From Planctomycetota bacterium (GTDB lineage: Bacteria; Planctomycetota; MHYJ01; JACQXL01; JAVHLO01), in assembly GCA_031082105.1 (NCBI GenBank), contig JAVHLO010000107.1, positions 1-9,458 of the forward strand: 9,458 nt of DNA. Direction: 5' to 3'. The notes under the pieces are model-generated. The model did not search any database and was not told the origin of the DNA. It saw only the letters and a list, made by a program, of their open reading frames with translations. Positions within the stretch are counted from its first letter, which is position 1. Every line of letters begins with the position of its first letter. The translations under genes were made by a program, and so were the position numbers. Below, piece by piece: positions 1 to 5,843 of the stretch.

Positions 1-17
1 AGGAAAACGGCGGAATG

Positions 18-93
18 TGTCATTCCGAGCGAAGCGAGGAATCTCCTTTCCCCTGGGTGCGGGAGATTCTTCGGCCGCGGCCTCAGAATGACA
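18..93. repeat. Palindromic intergenic dispersed repeat (MITE/REP-like)
   Basis: The outer arms TGTCATTCCGAG (18-29) and CTCAGAATGACA (82-93) are inverted copies with one mismatch. The inner arms GAATCTCC (39-46) and GGAGATTC (62-69) are perfect inverted copies. The whole can fold into one long interrupted hairpin with a loop around 47-61. The arm with its GAGCGAAGCGAGGAATCTC core resembles a dispersed palindrome I have seen in intergenic DNA of many unrelated environmental bacteria. No ORF lies inside it. It sits upstream of the rpsU-operon promoter. Whether it is mobile or acts as a terminator for a gene to the left cannot be decided here. Confidence 0.75.
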
Positions 94-140
94 GATTCCT
101 TAATTCTACAGGTATTGGAGCTACCGAAGCCGTTTTTTTC

Positions 141-168
141 TTGACATTGACGGGGAAAATAGTATAAT
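141..168 (+). promoter_or_regulatory. Sigma70-type promoter for the zinc-ribbon/rpsU operon
   Basis: A perfect -35 box TTGACA (141-146) is followed after 16 bp by a perfect -10 box TATAAT (163-168). A run of seven T (133-139) lies just upstream of the -35 and could act as a partial UP element. The expected start of transcription is near 175, giving a leader of about 125 nt before the ATG at 300. It is the strongest promoter-like match I found in the window, as expected for a ribosomal protein operon. Confidence 0.85.
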
Positions 169-254
169 TTCACCTCGTATCTGTCTTTGTTGCGGTGCCA
201 CGTTTGTAAAAGTGGTTCGACCCGACTAGGTGGCGCGCAGGGCGGTACAGGTTT

Positions 255-275
255 CGGCACGCGGGTACAGTGCCG
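255..275 (+). promoter_or_regulatory. Leader hairpin upstream of the zinc-ribbon gene
   Basis: CGGCAC (255-260) and GTGCCG (270-275) form a perfect 6-bp stem with a 9-nt loop, within the predicted 5' leader and ending 11 nt before the Shine-Dalgarno. A weaker CCAC/GTGG pairing (198-201 with 212-215) lies upstream. Ribosomal-protein leaders are often targets of autoregulation, so this is a candidate control structure, but it matches no RNA family that I recognise. Confidence 0.3.
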
Positions 276-286
276 GCAGATTTGTT

Positions 287-292
287 GGAAGG
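287..292 (+). promoter_or_regulatory. Ribosome binding site deciding the ATG at 300
   Basis: GGAAGG (287-292) lies 7 nt before the ATG at 300. It favours this start over the in-frame GTG at 270, which is buried in the 255-275 hairpin and has no comparable site upstream. Confidence 0.75.
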
Positions 293-299
293 CGTTCAG

Positions 300-632
300 A
301 TGAGCTTCGAGGAAAAGACGCTGTCATGTGTCGAATGCGGAAAGACGTTCGCATTCACGACGGAAGAGCAGGAATTTCACGAGAAGAAGGGCTACAAGAC
401 CGAGCCCAAGCGTTGTCCTGCGTGCAGAGAGTTGAAGAGAAGCCGCGGCGGCGGCGGAAGCGGCGGAAGCGGCGGAAGCAGAAGGCCGATGGATTCGAGT
501 GCACCGCGCGTCGTGCATGAGACCACCTGCAGCGCCTGCGGGGGCAAGGCCGAAGTGCCGTTCAAGCCGCGTCTCGACCGCCCCGTCTACTGCAATGACT
601 GCTTCGCCAAGATGAAAGGAAAGCAGGCGTGA
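300..632 (+). CDS. Double zinc-ribbon protein (CxxC-x17-CxxC type)
   Basis: This 110-aa cytoplasmic protein has two Cys4 zinc-binding modules. The first is C10-x2-C13-x25-C39-x2-C42 and resembles the 'probable zinc-ribbon' family (zf-trcl). The second is C77-x2-C80-x17-C98-x2-C101, which fits the CxxC-x17-CxxC family exactly. They are joined by a Gly/Ser-rich linker (about residues 49-60) encoded by a perfect tandem 9-bp repeat. The start is the ATG with GGAAGG 7 nt upstream. The stop overlaps the rpsU start by 4 nt, so the two proteins are probably made in a fixed ratio. Small zinc ribbons commonly bind RNA or DNA or act as protein adaptors, and the coupling to S21 suggests a translation-related or ribosome-associated role, but this is inference. 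The exact function is unknown for the family. Confidence 0.9.
   Translation: MSFEEKTLSCVECGKTFAFTTEEQEFHEKKGYKTEPKRCPACRELKRSRGGGGSGGSGGSRRPMDSSAPRVVHETTCSACGGKAEVPFKPRLDRPVYCNDCFAKMKGKQA
453..479 (+). repeat. Tandem 9-bp repeat x3 inside the zinc-ribbon gene
   Basis: Three perfect tandem copies of GGCGGAAGC (453-461, 462-470, 471-479) encode Gly-Gly-Ser units of the linker between the two zinc ribbons. Copy changes of 9 bp keep the frame, so linker length can drift by slippage without breaking either zinc module. Confidence 0.9.
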
Positions 633-859
633 CGCCAATCAAGGTGCGAATTGAGAAGGCCGAGAATCTGGATAGGGCGTTGCGCCAGTTCAAACGTCTG
701 TGCAACGATGCGGGCATATTCCGGGAATTGAAACGGAACGCAGCCTACGAAAAGCCCAGCGAACGACGCAGACGCGAGGATCAGCAGCGCGATAAGAATA
801 TCCGAGCCTACCAGCGCATGGGTAGAAGGAAACCAAGGTCCTTCCGCCCAAAGTTCTAG
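629..859 (+). CDS. rpsU: 30S ribosomal protein bS21
   Basis: The 76-aa basic protein is a recognisable bacterial S21. It has the N-terminal KVRIEKAENLDRALRQFKR segment, the central conserved stretch with C25 followed by AGIFRELKR, the YEKPSERRRRE motif (from about residue 41) and a long Arg/Lys-rich tail. S21 binds the 30S subunit near the 3' end of 16S rRNA and helps initiation. The length is normal to slightly long (usual range about 57-75 aa). The start is GTG at 629, overlapping the upstream TGA, with AAAGGA (615-620) 8 nt before it inside the zinc-ribbon gene. It is translationally coupled to that gene and driven by the promoter at 141-168. Confidence 0.93.
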   Translation: MTPIKVRIEKAENLDRALRQFKRLCNDAGIFRELKRNAAYEKPSERRRREDQQRDKNIRAYQRMGRRKPRSFRPKF

Positions 860-884
860 GATACTCAGCTATCGCTTTCGGGAG

Positions 885-901
885 CCGACGACCTGCGTCG
901 G
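885..901 (+). terminator. Hairpin after rpsU, possible terminator
   Basis: CCGACG (885-890) and CGTCGG (896-901) form a perfect 6-bp GC-rich stem with a 5-nt loop, starting 25 nt after the rpsU stop. It has no immediate U-tract (only TTTT near 919-922), so it would be an atypical terminator or an mRNA 3'-end stabiliser. Confidence 0.3.
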
Positions 902-943
902 ATCCGGTCGAGTGGTCGTTTTCCGAACTTCCACACCAGGGGG

Positions 944-979
944 GAAGGTCTGCACTGCCTGAACCGCGTGCAGACCTTC
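944..979. repeat. Strong 12-bp inverted repeat in the gene-free gap
   Basis: GAAGGTCTGCAC (944-955) and GTGCAGACCTTC (968-979) are perfect inverted copies around a 12-nt loop. GGG (941-943) can pair with CCC (982-984) across a 2-nt bulge. A smaller hairpin GCGGC-ATGC-GCCGC follows at 1011-1024. There is no U-tract, no start site and no convincing ORF. It could be a REP-like element, a structured RNA or a protein-binding palindrome. This accounts for most of the visible structure in 902-1090. Confidence 0.6.
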
Positions 980-1097
980 ATCCCTTGGCAGATCACCCCG
1001 TTTGCCCGGTGCGGCATGCGCCGCCGGCTTCACACCATTCCCCGGCCACGCGCCACCGCATCCGCGGATCGTCAAACTCGTTGTTCCAACGGTGTTT

Positions 1098-1124
1098 TCA
1101 CCACAGAGACACAGAGATCACAGG
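1098..1124. repeat. Short-period CACAGAG repeat
   Basis: ACAGAG/ACAG words recur every 8-9 bases (1103, 1111, 1120). The first 19 bases (1098-1116) have a perfect inverted copy at 5844-5862. This is a degenerate short-period repeat lying in a 536-base stretch without a gene (860-1395). Confidence 0.7.
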
Positions 1125-1217
1125 GGAATCTGGAAAGGCTTGATTCTGAAGCCTCAGAATCTGCGTACTCCGTCCTGCAACCAGTAGAACTCTGCTTCTG
1201 GGACGACGTTTTTCTTC

Positions 1218-1296
1218 ACCGCAAAGAACGCAAAACGCGAAAGTCCACTGAAAGGCCGAGTTCTATCCGCTTTGCGCTTTTTGCGTGCTTTGCGGT
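1218..1296. repeat. Inverted pair of GCAAAG short-period repeats
   Basis: The left arm 1218-1243 (ACCGCAAAG then ACGCAAAA then GCG) is a near-perfect inverted copy of the right arm 1270-1296, with two substitutions and one 1-base indel. The arms are 26-27 bases around a centre of about 26 bases. Within each arm the GCAAA word recurs with a period near 9. It is a dispersed non-coding repeat that can form a long hairpin. Confidence 0.75.
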
Positions 1297-1328
1297 TGGT
1301 TGGGTTGCGGGCCCTGCCGCGCTACGCA

Positions 1329-1364
1329 CTCCGTGTGCTCCGTGAAGTCCGTGGAATCCGTGGA
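1329..1364. repeat. 9-bp period TCCGTG repeat, four units
   Basis: TCCGTG begins at 1330, 1339, 1348 and 1357, exactly every 9 bases, with variable 3-base spacers. An inverted relative with the same period is at 5089-5115. It ends about 20 bases before the ribosome binding site of the next gene. A reading frame continues through it upstream of 1396, but the strong ribosome binding site places the repeat outside the coding region. Confidence 0.8.
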
Positions 1365-1383
1365 TCATCATCTCTCTGTCTCG

Positions 1384-1389
1384 AAGGAG
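1384..1389 (+). promoter_or_regulatory. Ribosome binding site deciding the GTG at 1396
   Basis: AAGGAG (1384-1389) lies 6 nt before the GTG at 1396. A start here gives a clean lipoprotein signal peptide, whereas the in-frame ATG at 1285 would run through short-period repeat DNA. Confidence 0.85.
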
Positions 1390-1395
1390 TCCCCC

Positions 1396-3489
1396 GTGGC
1401 AAGAGCTTGCGGTTGTGCGTTGGCAGTGGTCCTTGCGCTCGTGGCCGCTTCCTGTGAAGAGAAGCGGAAGGCCCCGGCACCCGCGAAGACCGGCGAGGCG
1501 ACGGACAGCTCCGTTCATGCCGCTGCGCCCGTCCAGAAACCGCCGACGAAACCGACCGGCGCCGCCTCCCTGAAGGAGCTCGGGCCGGGCAGGTTCGAAT
1601 GGCACTACGCGTCCGCCCCGGATGCGCAGGACGCCACGCTGCTCGTCGACAACGGATACGACGAGAGCGTAACACTGTTCGTCGACGGCGCGAAGGCCAT
1701 GACCATCGACCCGCTCGGCAAGGCATGGCTCCAGATCCCACGCGGGCTCTTCGGGCTGGCCCTCAAGGACGGCAGGGACCAGGTGCTCAGCGAATGCTCC
1801 GCGCCGATCTTCGGAACCGTCACGTACGTCTATAATCCTGGGGCCAGGTGGCGCTACAGAATCATCACTGCCGAGTATTCCACCATCCCGGGTCTTGGCG
1901 GCTACGGACCGGCAGGACAGTGCGTAACGGGGCAGGTCTTCTTCCGGCCTGAAGACGTCGATGCATACTTCGACGAACTTCCGGAGTCGATCACGGTCAC
2001 AACCTACGACAACATGCCGTACGCAACCGGGACCCGTCGCGCGCTCCATCACGTCGGCGAGACACCCGTGCAGGTGCTGGACATCAAGAAACTGGATGCT
2101 GAGGACGGGAAGACCTTCGTGCTCGTCCAGGAGGGCGATGCGGAGTACACGTTGGCAGACCAGGGCGACGCGACCATAGCGGACGCGACAGTCTACATCG
2201 ACAACGAGCTCGGCAGGGAAGCGCGCTTCATGGTGGACGGCCTGGAATTGATGGCGCTCCCGGCCGGTGCGCTGACGACCGTGCGCATGCAGCCTGAATG
2301 GTGCCAACTGGACGTGACGGACGAGGACGGCGAGGTCCTCGACGGCACGAAGGCGAAGTTGTCCGGCGGCAGCCGGTACGTCTTCAATCCCCAGGCGCTG
2401 GCATCGTACGCGATCGACACCGAGGAGTACGGTGTCATGCCGATCCAGGGCGGGGGCGGGACCGACGCGCTGCGCTACATCATAGGCAAGAAGTTGTTCG
2501 AGGTCGAGACCGACTTCTGTTTCGAGCCGTTCCCGGCCGCCGTGGACATGGGGCAGGGGCAGTGGAGCGTTACGAAGACGCGGTTGACCAAGGACACGAC
2601 GAAGCGGCCGAAGGTGAGCCCCGATTCCGGGATTCCGGAGATGAAGAGCCATATCGAGGCGGGAGAGTTCATCGAAGCGGAGGAGCTTGGCATTGCGCTG
2701 CTGCAGACCGATCCCGGGTGTGCCGAGGGGTTCTATCTCCTGGGCGTCGCCTACGCCGGCAGCGGCAGCGACACGGCCGCCGGCGAGGCCTTTTCACGCG
2801 CGATCGAGCTCGATCCGAAGTACGTCGACGCGTACAAGGCCCGCATGCGCCTGACCATGAAGACCGGAATCGAACCGGTCTCCGACTTCGAGGCGATCCT
2901 CAAGATCAACCCGACCGACGACGAGACACTGACGTTGCGGGGCGACATGAGGGCGGAGAAGGGGTATCTGGATGAGGCGCTCGACTGCTACAATACAGCC
3001 ATCCGGGCCAACCCGTCAAATGTCGGGGCGCTCACCGGCCGCGCGGCGGTGTTCGCTAAGCAGGGCAAGCCGAAGCTGGCGTTGAACGACCTCGCTCAGG
3101 CGGTGAAATGCGACCCGGGCTGCGTTCTCGCGCGGCTGGCCCGCGCGCGGATCCTCATGGAACAGAAGCGGGACGCGTCGGAGGACACGAAGGCGGCGGT
3201 TGAATTGGCGCCCGACGACGCGGACGCGAACCTGCTGAGGGCGCAGTGGCTGATGTCGCAGGGCGAGCACGGCGAGGCGGTACGGTATTTCGACAAGTAT
3301 TTCGACCTCATCGGCCCGCTCGGCATTGCGACCACCGAGACGTACGCGGCGTGTGGCGAGGCGCATTTCAAGTGCGGTGACTATTCCGAAGCGCTACGGT
3401 ACCTGAACGAAGCGGTCAACTGCGACCCGGACCTCGCCCCGCGCCTTCAAGAGATGATCAACAAGTGCAAGGCGGAGAGTGAGGAGTAG
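1396..3489 (+). CDS. Lipoprotein with duplicated N-terminal domain and C-terminal TPR repeats
   Basis: The protein has 697 aa and is unrecognised as a whole. Residues 1-20 look like a lipoprotein signal: short basic n-region, hydrophobic core ALAVVLALVA, and lipobox AAS-C20 followed by Glu. A Pro/Ala/Lys-rich linker follows to about residue 60. Residues about 80-200 and 264-384 are two copies of one probably beta-rich domain. Landmarks sit at an identical 184-residue offset: DN 85/269, Y-V-aromatic-N-P 144/328, Tyr 154/338, T-x-EY 158-161/342-345, Pro 165/349. From about residue 416 to the C-terminus there are TPR-like helical repeats (A-x-x-x-F-x-x-A-I-E-x-D-P signatures). TPRs mediate protein-protein contacts, so an envelope scaffold or assembly factor is plausible but unproven. 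The GTG start is set by AAGGAG 6 nt upstream. The gene has no co-directional neighbour within the window downstream. Confidence 0.85.
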   Translation: MARACGCALAVVLALVAASCEEKRKAPAPAKTGEATDSSVHAAAPVQKPPTKPTGAASLKELGPGRFEWHYASAPDAQDATLLVDNGYDESVTLFVDGAKAMTIDPLGKAWLQIPRGLFGLALKDGRDQVLSECSAPIFGTVTYVYNPGARWRYRIITAEYSTIPGLGGYGPAGQCVTGQVFFRPEDVDAYFDELPESITVTTYDNMPYATGTRRALHHVGETPVQVLDIKKLDAEDGKTFVLVQEGDAEYTLADQGDATIADATVYIDNELGREARFMVDGLELMALPAGALTTVRMQPEWCQLDVTDEDGEVLDGTKAKLSGGSRYVFNPQALASYAIDTEEYGVMPIQGGGGTDALRYIIGKKLFEVETDFCFEPFPAAVDMGQGQWSVTKTRLTKDTTKRPKVSPDSGIPEMKSHIEAGEFIEAEELGIALLQTDPGCAEGFYLLGVAYAGSGSDTAAGEAFSRAIELDPKYVDAYKARMRLTMKTGIEPVSDFEAILKINPTDDETLTLRGDMRAEKGYLDEALDCYNTAIRANPSNVGALTGRAAVFAKQGKPKLALNDLAQAVKCDPGCVLARLARARILMEQKRDASEDTKAAVELAPDDADANLLRAQWLMSQGEHGEAVRYFDKYFDLIGPLGIATTETYAACGEAHFKCGDYSEALRYLNEAVNCDPDLAPRLQEMINKCKAESEE

Positions 3490-3561
3490 CCGCGCGGGGG
3501 AGAAGGGCCGCCCCTCACAACATCTTTCGCATCAAGGCGCAGCCTGACAAATCCCCACCGT

Positions 3562-3603
3562 ATTGTGCCTTGCGGAGGCGCATGATTCGTCATGCCAGGC
3601 AAT
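3562..3603. terminator. Hairpin between convergent genes, possible bidirectional terminator
   Basis: GCATGA (3580-3585), TTCG loop (3586-3589) and TCATGC (3590-3595) form a perfect 6-bp stem capped by a tetraloop. An outer pairing of ATTG and CCT (3562-3570) with AGGCAAT (3597-3603) extends it with a bulge and internal loop. It lies between the stop at 3489 (+) and the stop at 3679 (-), where a bidirectional terminator is expected. There is no strong U-tract, so the role is inferred from position. Confidence 0.4.
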
Positions 3604-3678
3604 AATGCGTAAGGAGTCGCGAGGGATGTCCATCCTCCTCTTCCGGCAAGCTTGGCGGGCATCTCGCGAGGCACCACG

Positions 3679-5022
3679 TCACGCAGACGGAGATTGTGGG
3701 GCGACAACATCTTCGACGCCTTGCCCACCCTTAGTTTCGGGACTGCGGAGCTGCTTCCGAAATATGTGCAGGAATACGACCAGCCCCACAATGAGGAGCA
3801 TCTCCGTCGCTTCCTCCCAGAAGACGAACCACATGAGGTTCTCCTGGTAGCATCTGAAGATGACAAACCTCAGCATCGAGAACCCCAGCGCGCCCATCCC
3901 GCACGCGAAAACCACCTTCGCAGTGTGCACGGGATCGTTCCTCTTGAAGAGGAGAACGAGCGTCGCGGCGGCGAACAACACGATTGCAGCTGACGGACAG
4001 AAGCGAATCTCAAACAGTTGATACAGGATGGAGTGAGAGTAGTTGTACGGCGCGCCGAATATCTGGGAGTTGTAGTTTACGTCGACCGGTTGCGCCGTGA
4101 GCGGCATGAGGGCGAGGAACGCCATCGCCGGGCAGAGGAAGAGAAACAACTTCTGCAGCCCGCATGAGACGTCCTTGTACTTCGCGCACGACCTGCAGAA
4201 GCCGAGCATCGAGCATTTCTTGTCCCGGGCGGAGTACTGGACCATGTGGGCGTCCACGGCCTCGTTGATCGCAAAAGTCACAAGCCCGAAGCAGAAGGCC
4301 ATCCCGACGCAGTGCCATATCTCCAGCAGCGGCGACCCGTCCCCGCAGCAGACGTAGTTCGCCGCGCAGAAATTCTCTCCCACGACAAAAAAGATCATAG
4401 CCCACTTCAGCGCTGCGAGCGCGCGGGTCCGCTTCCGCCACAGAAGAACCACAAGCACAAGGCTGAGAAACGAATAGGAGGGTTTGATGATGAGCCCGCT
4501 CACGAACGCAAGGTACTCTTCGAACCGGCTCAGGCGGCGGAACGGGATTCCTACTATGTCGCTGGACGCCCTGTGCAGCCCGCAGACGCCGAGGGTCTTG
4601 TCTTCGCCCGCTTCCCTTATCCAGGCCTCCATTCCGCCGGCCACATTGACTGCGCCCGAGTAACCCTTCTCTCTCAGCCTCCGCACGGCGTCGACGCTGC
4701 TGATCCCGCTACGGCACATGATGAAGATACGACGGTTGCCGGGCGGGCCGAGCACGGACCCGATCTGGGGAGAGCCTTCAACGATGTCGTCGAGCGGAAG
4801 GCTGACCGCGGGATCGACATGGCTCGAGCGAAACGCCTCTTCGTCGCGGACATCGACGAGGAGCGCCTCGGATCCCGGCCACCGGAGAGCCTCCCACGCC
4901 TCGAGCGGCTGAGCGGACGGGACGCCGGCGGTGAGCGCGCAGAAGACAAGCGCGGGGATTCCGAGCCCCAGCACGGCAAGGACAAGGCAGAACAGGTTCA
5001 TCCGTCGGACGTCATCTTTCAT
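3679..5022 (-). CDS. Membrane protein: extracytoplasmic rhodanese domain plus Cys-rich multi-TM domain
   Basis: The protein has 447 aa. One TM helix (about 9-32) follows basic residues. Then comes a rhodanese domain (about 39-138) with LLVDVRD, SHV, the active-site loop CRSGIS (C103) and NVAGGMEAW. By the positive-inside rule this domain faces out of the cytoplasm. About seven further hydrophobic segments follow (roughly 170-195, 202-217, 232-253, 290-310, 340-359, 366-390, 398-420). They carry many Cys: C219, C225-C226, C238, C244 and the cluster C270-x5-C276-x2-C279-x7-C287 in a loop. Rhodaneses carry sulfane sulfur as a persulfide, so sulfur transfer or thiol redox across the membrane is inferred. 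I do not recognise the C-terminal domain. The ATG at 5022 is chosen for its charged-then-hydrophobic N-terminus. A TTG at 5037 and an ATG at 5001 are alternatives, none with a good Shine-Dalgarno. It may be co-transcribed with the acyltransferase 105 bp upstream. Confidence 0.85.
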   Translation of the reverse strand: MKDDVRRMNLFCLVLAVLGLGIPALVFCALTAGVPSAQPLEAWEALRWPGSEALLVDVRDEEAFRSSHVDPAVSLPLDDIVEGSPQIGSVLGPPGNRRIFIMCRSGISSVDAVRRLREKGYSGAVNVAGGMEAWIREAGEDKTLGVCGLHRASSDIVGIPFRRLSRFEEYLAFVSGLIIKPSYSFLSLVLVVLLWRKRTRALAALKWAMIFFVVGENFCAANYVCCGDGSPLLEIWHCVGMAFCFGLVTFAINEAVDAHMVQYSARDKKCSMLGFCRSCAKYKDVSCGLQKLFLFLCPAMAFLALMPLTAQPVDVNYNSQIFGAPYNYSHSILYQLFEIRFCPSAAIVLFAAATLVLLFKRNDPVHTAKVVFACGMGALGFSMLRFVIFRCYQENLMWFVFWEEATEMLLIVGLVVFLHIFRKQLRSPETKGGQGVEDVVAPQSPSA

Positions 5023-5088
5023 GACAGTCTCAGCCAAGTAGTGTGGTAGCAGCCCTCAAGTCCTGGCTCCATTCCGGGACCGACAGAA

Positions 5089-5115
5089 CCACGGATTTCA
5101 CGGATTGCACAGATT
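5089..5115. repeat. 9-bp period CACGGATT repeat, three units
   Basis: CCACGGATT, TCACGGATT and GCACAGATT are consecutive 9-base units. On the other strand they read as the TCCGTG family at 1329-1364, so the window holds two inverted members of one family. This one sits in the 105-bp gap between the acyltransferase stop and the rhodanese gene start. Confidence 0.75.
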
Positions 5116-5127
5116 CGCCCGCAGCGC

Positions 5128-5751
5128 CTAGCCTCGTGCGGCGCATGTCGAGTCAGATCCGGACGGCGTCTCCACCCTTCTCTTGACGATACGGCCAGGG
5201 TTGCCGATGACGGTTGCCCCGGCCGGGACGTCCTTGGCCGCCACCGCTGCCGCTGCGACGCTCGCCTTCTTGCCGATCTCGACACCTGGCGCGATCAGCG
5301 AGAACCCGCCGATATTCGCCCCCTCGCGGATGACCACGCGCCCGGCCCTGAAGTGGTCGATGCCGAATTCGTGCATCGCGATCCGCGCGCCGACCCCGAC
5401 GAGGACATTGTCTTCGATCGTCAGCAGACCGGGAAACAACGGGTCGATCCAAACACGGGGGGAGATGCACACGTTGCGGCCGATCTTCGCGCCCAGCATT
5501 CTCAGCAGGAAGACCTTTGCAGAATTCCACGGAAGCAGGAGAGCACACGCCGCCACAACATACCTGAGCTGCCAGAGAATCGTGCTGGCAAAACCCCTTC
5601 CGGCCACGTGGCAGGGACAGAAGGGGACCGGGTCGGTGTGATTGGCCAGGCGGCAATAGAACACGCGGTCCGACGACTTGCCGCGCAGGAAGTCCTCGAA
5701 TCTGCGGCCGGCCTCAGTCAGAGATTCAGTATGGTCCGGCACATGGTGCAT
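5128..5751 (-). CDS. Hexapeptide-repeat (left-handed beta-helix) acyltransferase
   Basis: The 207-aa protein has a C-terminal parallel beta-helix (about residues 86-190) made of hexapeptide turns such as IGRNVCISP, VLVGVGARIA and IGGFSLIAPGVEIGKKASV. It closes with the VIGNPGRIVKR motif typical of WbbJ/maltose O-acetyltransferase-like enzymes. His127 in ARIAMHEFG lies where family members often have the catalytic His. These enzymes transfer an acyl group, usually acetyl from acetyl-CoA, to sugars or other small acceptors and act as trimers. The acceptor cannot be told from sequence. The N-terminal 80 residues contain Cys43-Pro-Cys47-type spacing and a hydrophobic stretch (about 60-75) that may contact membrane. 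The start is ATG with AGGAG (5758-5762) 6 nt upstream. A much longer open frame continues upstream in the same phase, but it only shadows mutS. Confidence 0.9.
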   Translation of the reverse strand: MHHVPDHTESLTEAGRRFEDFLRGKSSDRVFYCRLANHTDPVPFCPCHVAGRGFASTILWQLRYVVAACALLLPWNSAKVFLLRMLGAKIGRNVCISPRVWIDPLFPGLLTIEDNVLVGVGARIAMHEFGIDHFRAGRVVIREGANIGGFSLIAPGVEIGKKASVAAAAVAAKDVPAGATVIGNPGRIVKRRVETPSGSDSTCAARG

Positions 5752-5757
5752 GCTGGT

Positions 5758-5762
5758 CTCCT
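5758..5762 (-). promoter_or_regulatory. Ribosome binding site deciding the acyltransferase start
   Basis: AGGAG on the minus strand, 6 nt before the ATG at 5751. It sets the start in spite of a long open frame running upstream across mutS. Confidence 0.8.
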
Positions 5763-5843
5763 GCTCCACGCCTTGACGGGAGTGGCTATTGCCTGTCGGC
5801 CCTTCGGGCCTGGCGCCCGTTAGCCGCAACCGTATCGCCCTGC

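Noticed and set aside
869..1075. 68-codon minus-strand frame after rpsU
   Set aside because: TTG start, no ribosome binding site, overlaps hairpins 885-901 and 944-979, and no recognisable domain.
1329..1364. CRISPR array or iteron origin
   Set aside because: 9-base units with 3-base variable parts are far too short for CRISPR. No replication initiator gene is nearby, and a relative of the repeat occurs elsewhere in the window in inverted form.
1285..1395. Earlier ATG start for the TPR lipoprotein
   Set aside because: The extension is translated repeat DNA and would bury the lipoprotein signal. AAGGAG 6 nt before 1396 supports the GTG.
1216..2652. 478-codon open frame on the minus strand
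   Set aside because: It is antisense to the TPR lipoprotein gene, which has a clear signal peptide, ribosome binding site and domain repeats. The composition is typical of shadow frames.
3580..3603. Integron attC site
   Set aside because: The hairpin lacks the GTTRRRY/RYYYAAC core ends, and there is no integrase or cassette pattern around it.
4246..5049. 267-codon open frame on the plus strand
   Set aside because: It is antisense to the rhodanese membrane protein gene. It has no domain and a skewed charged composition.
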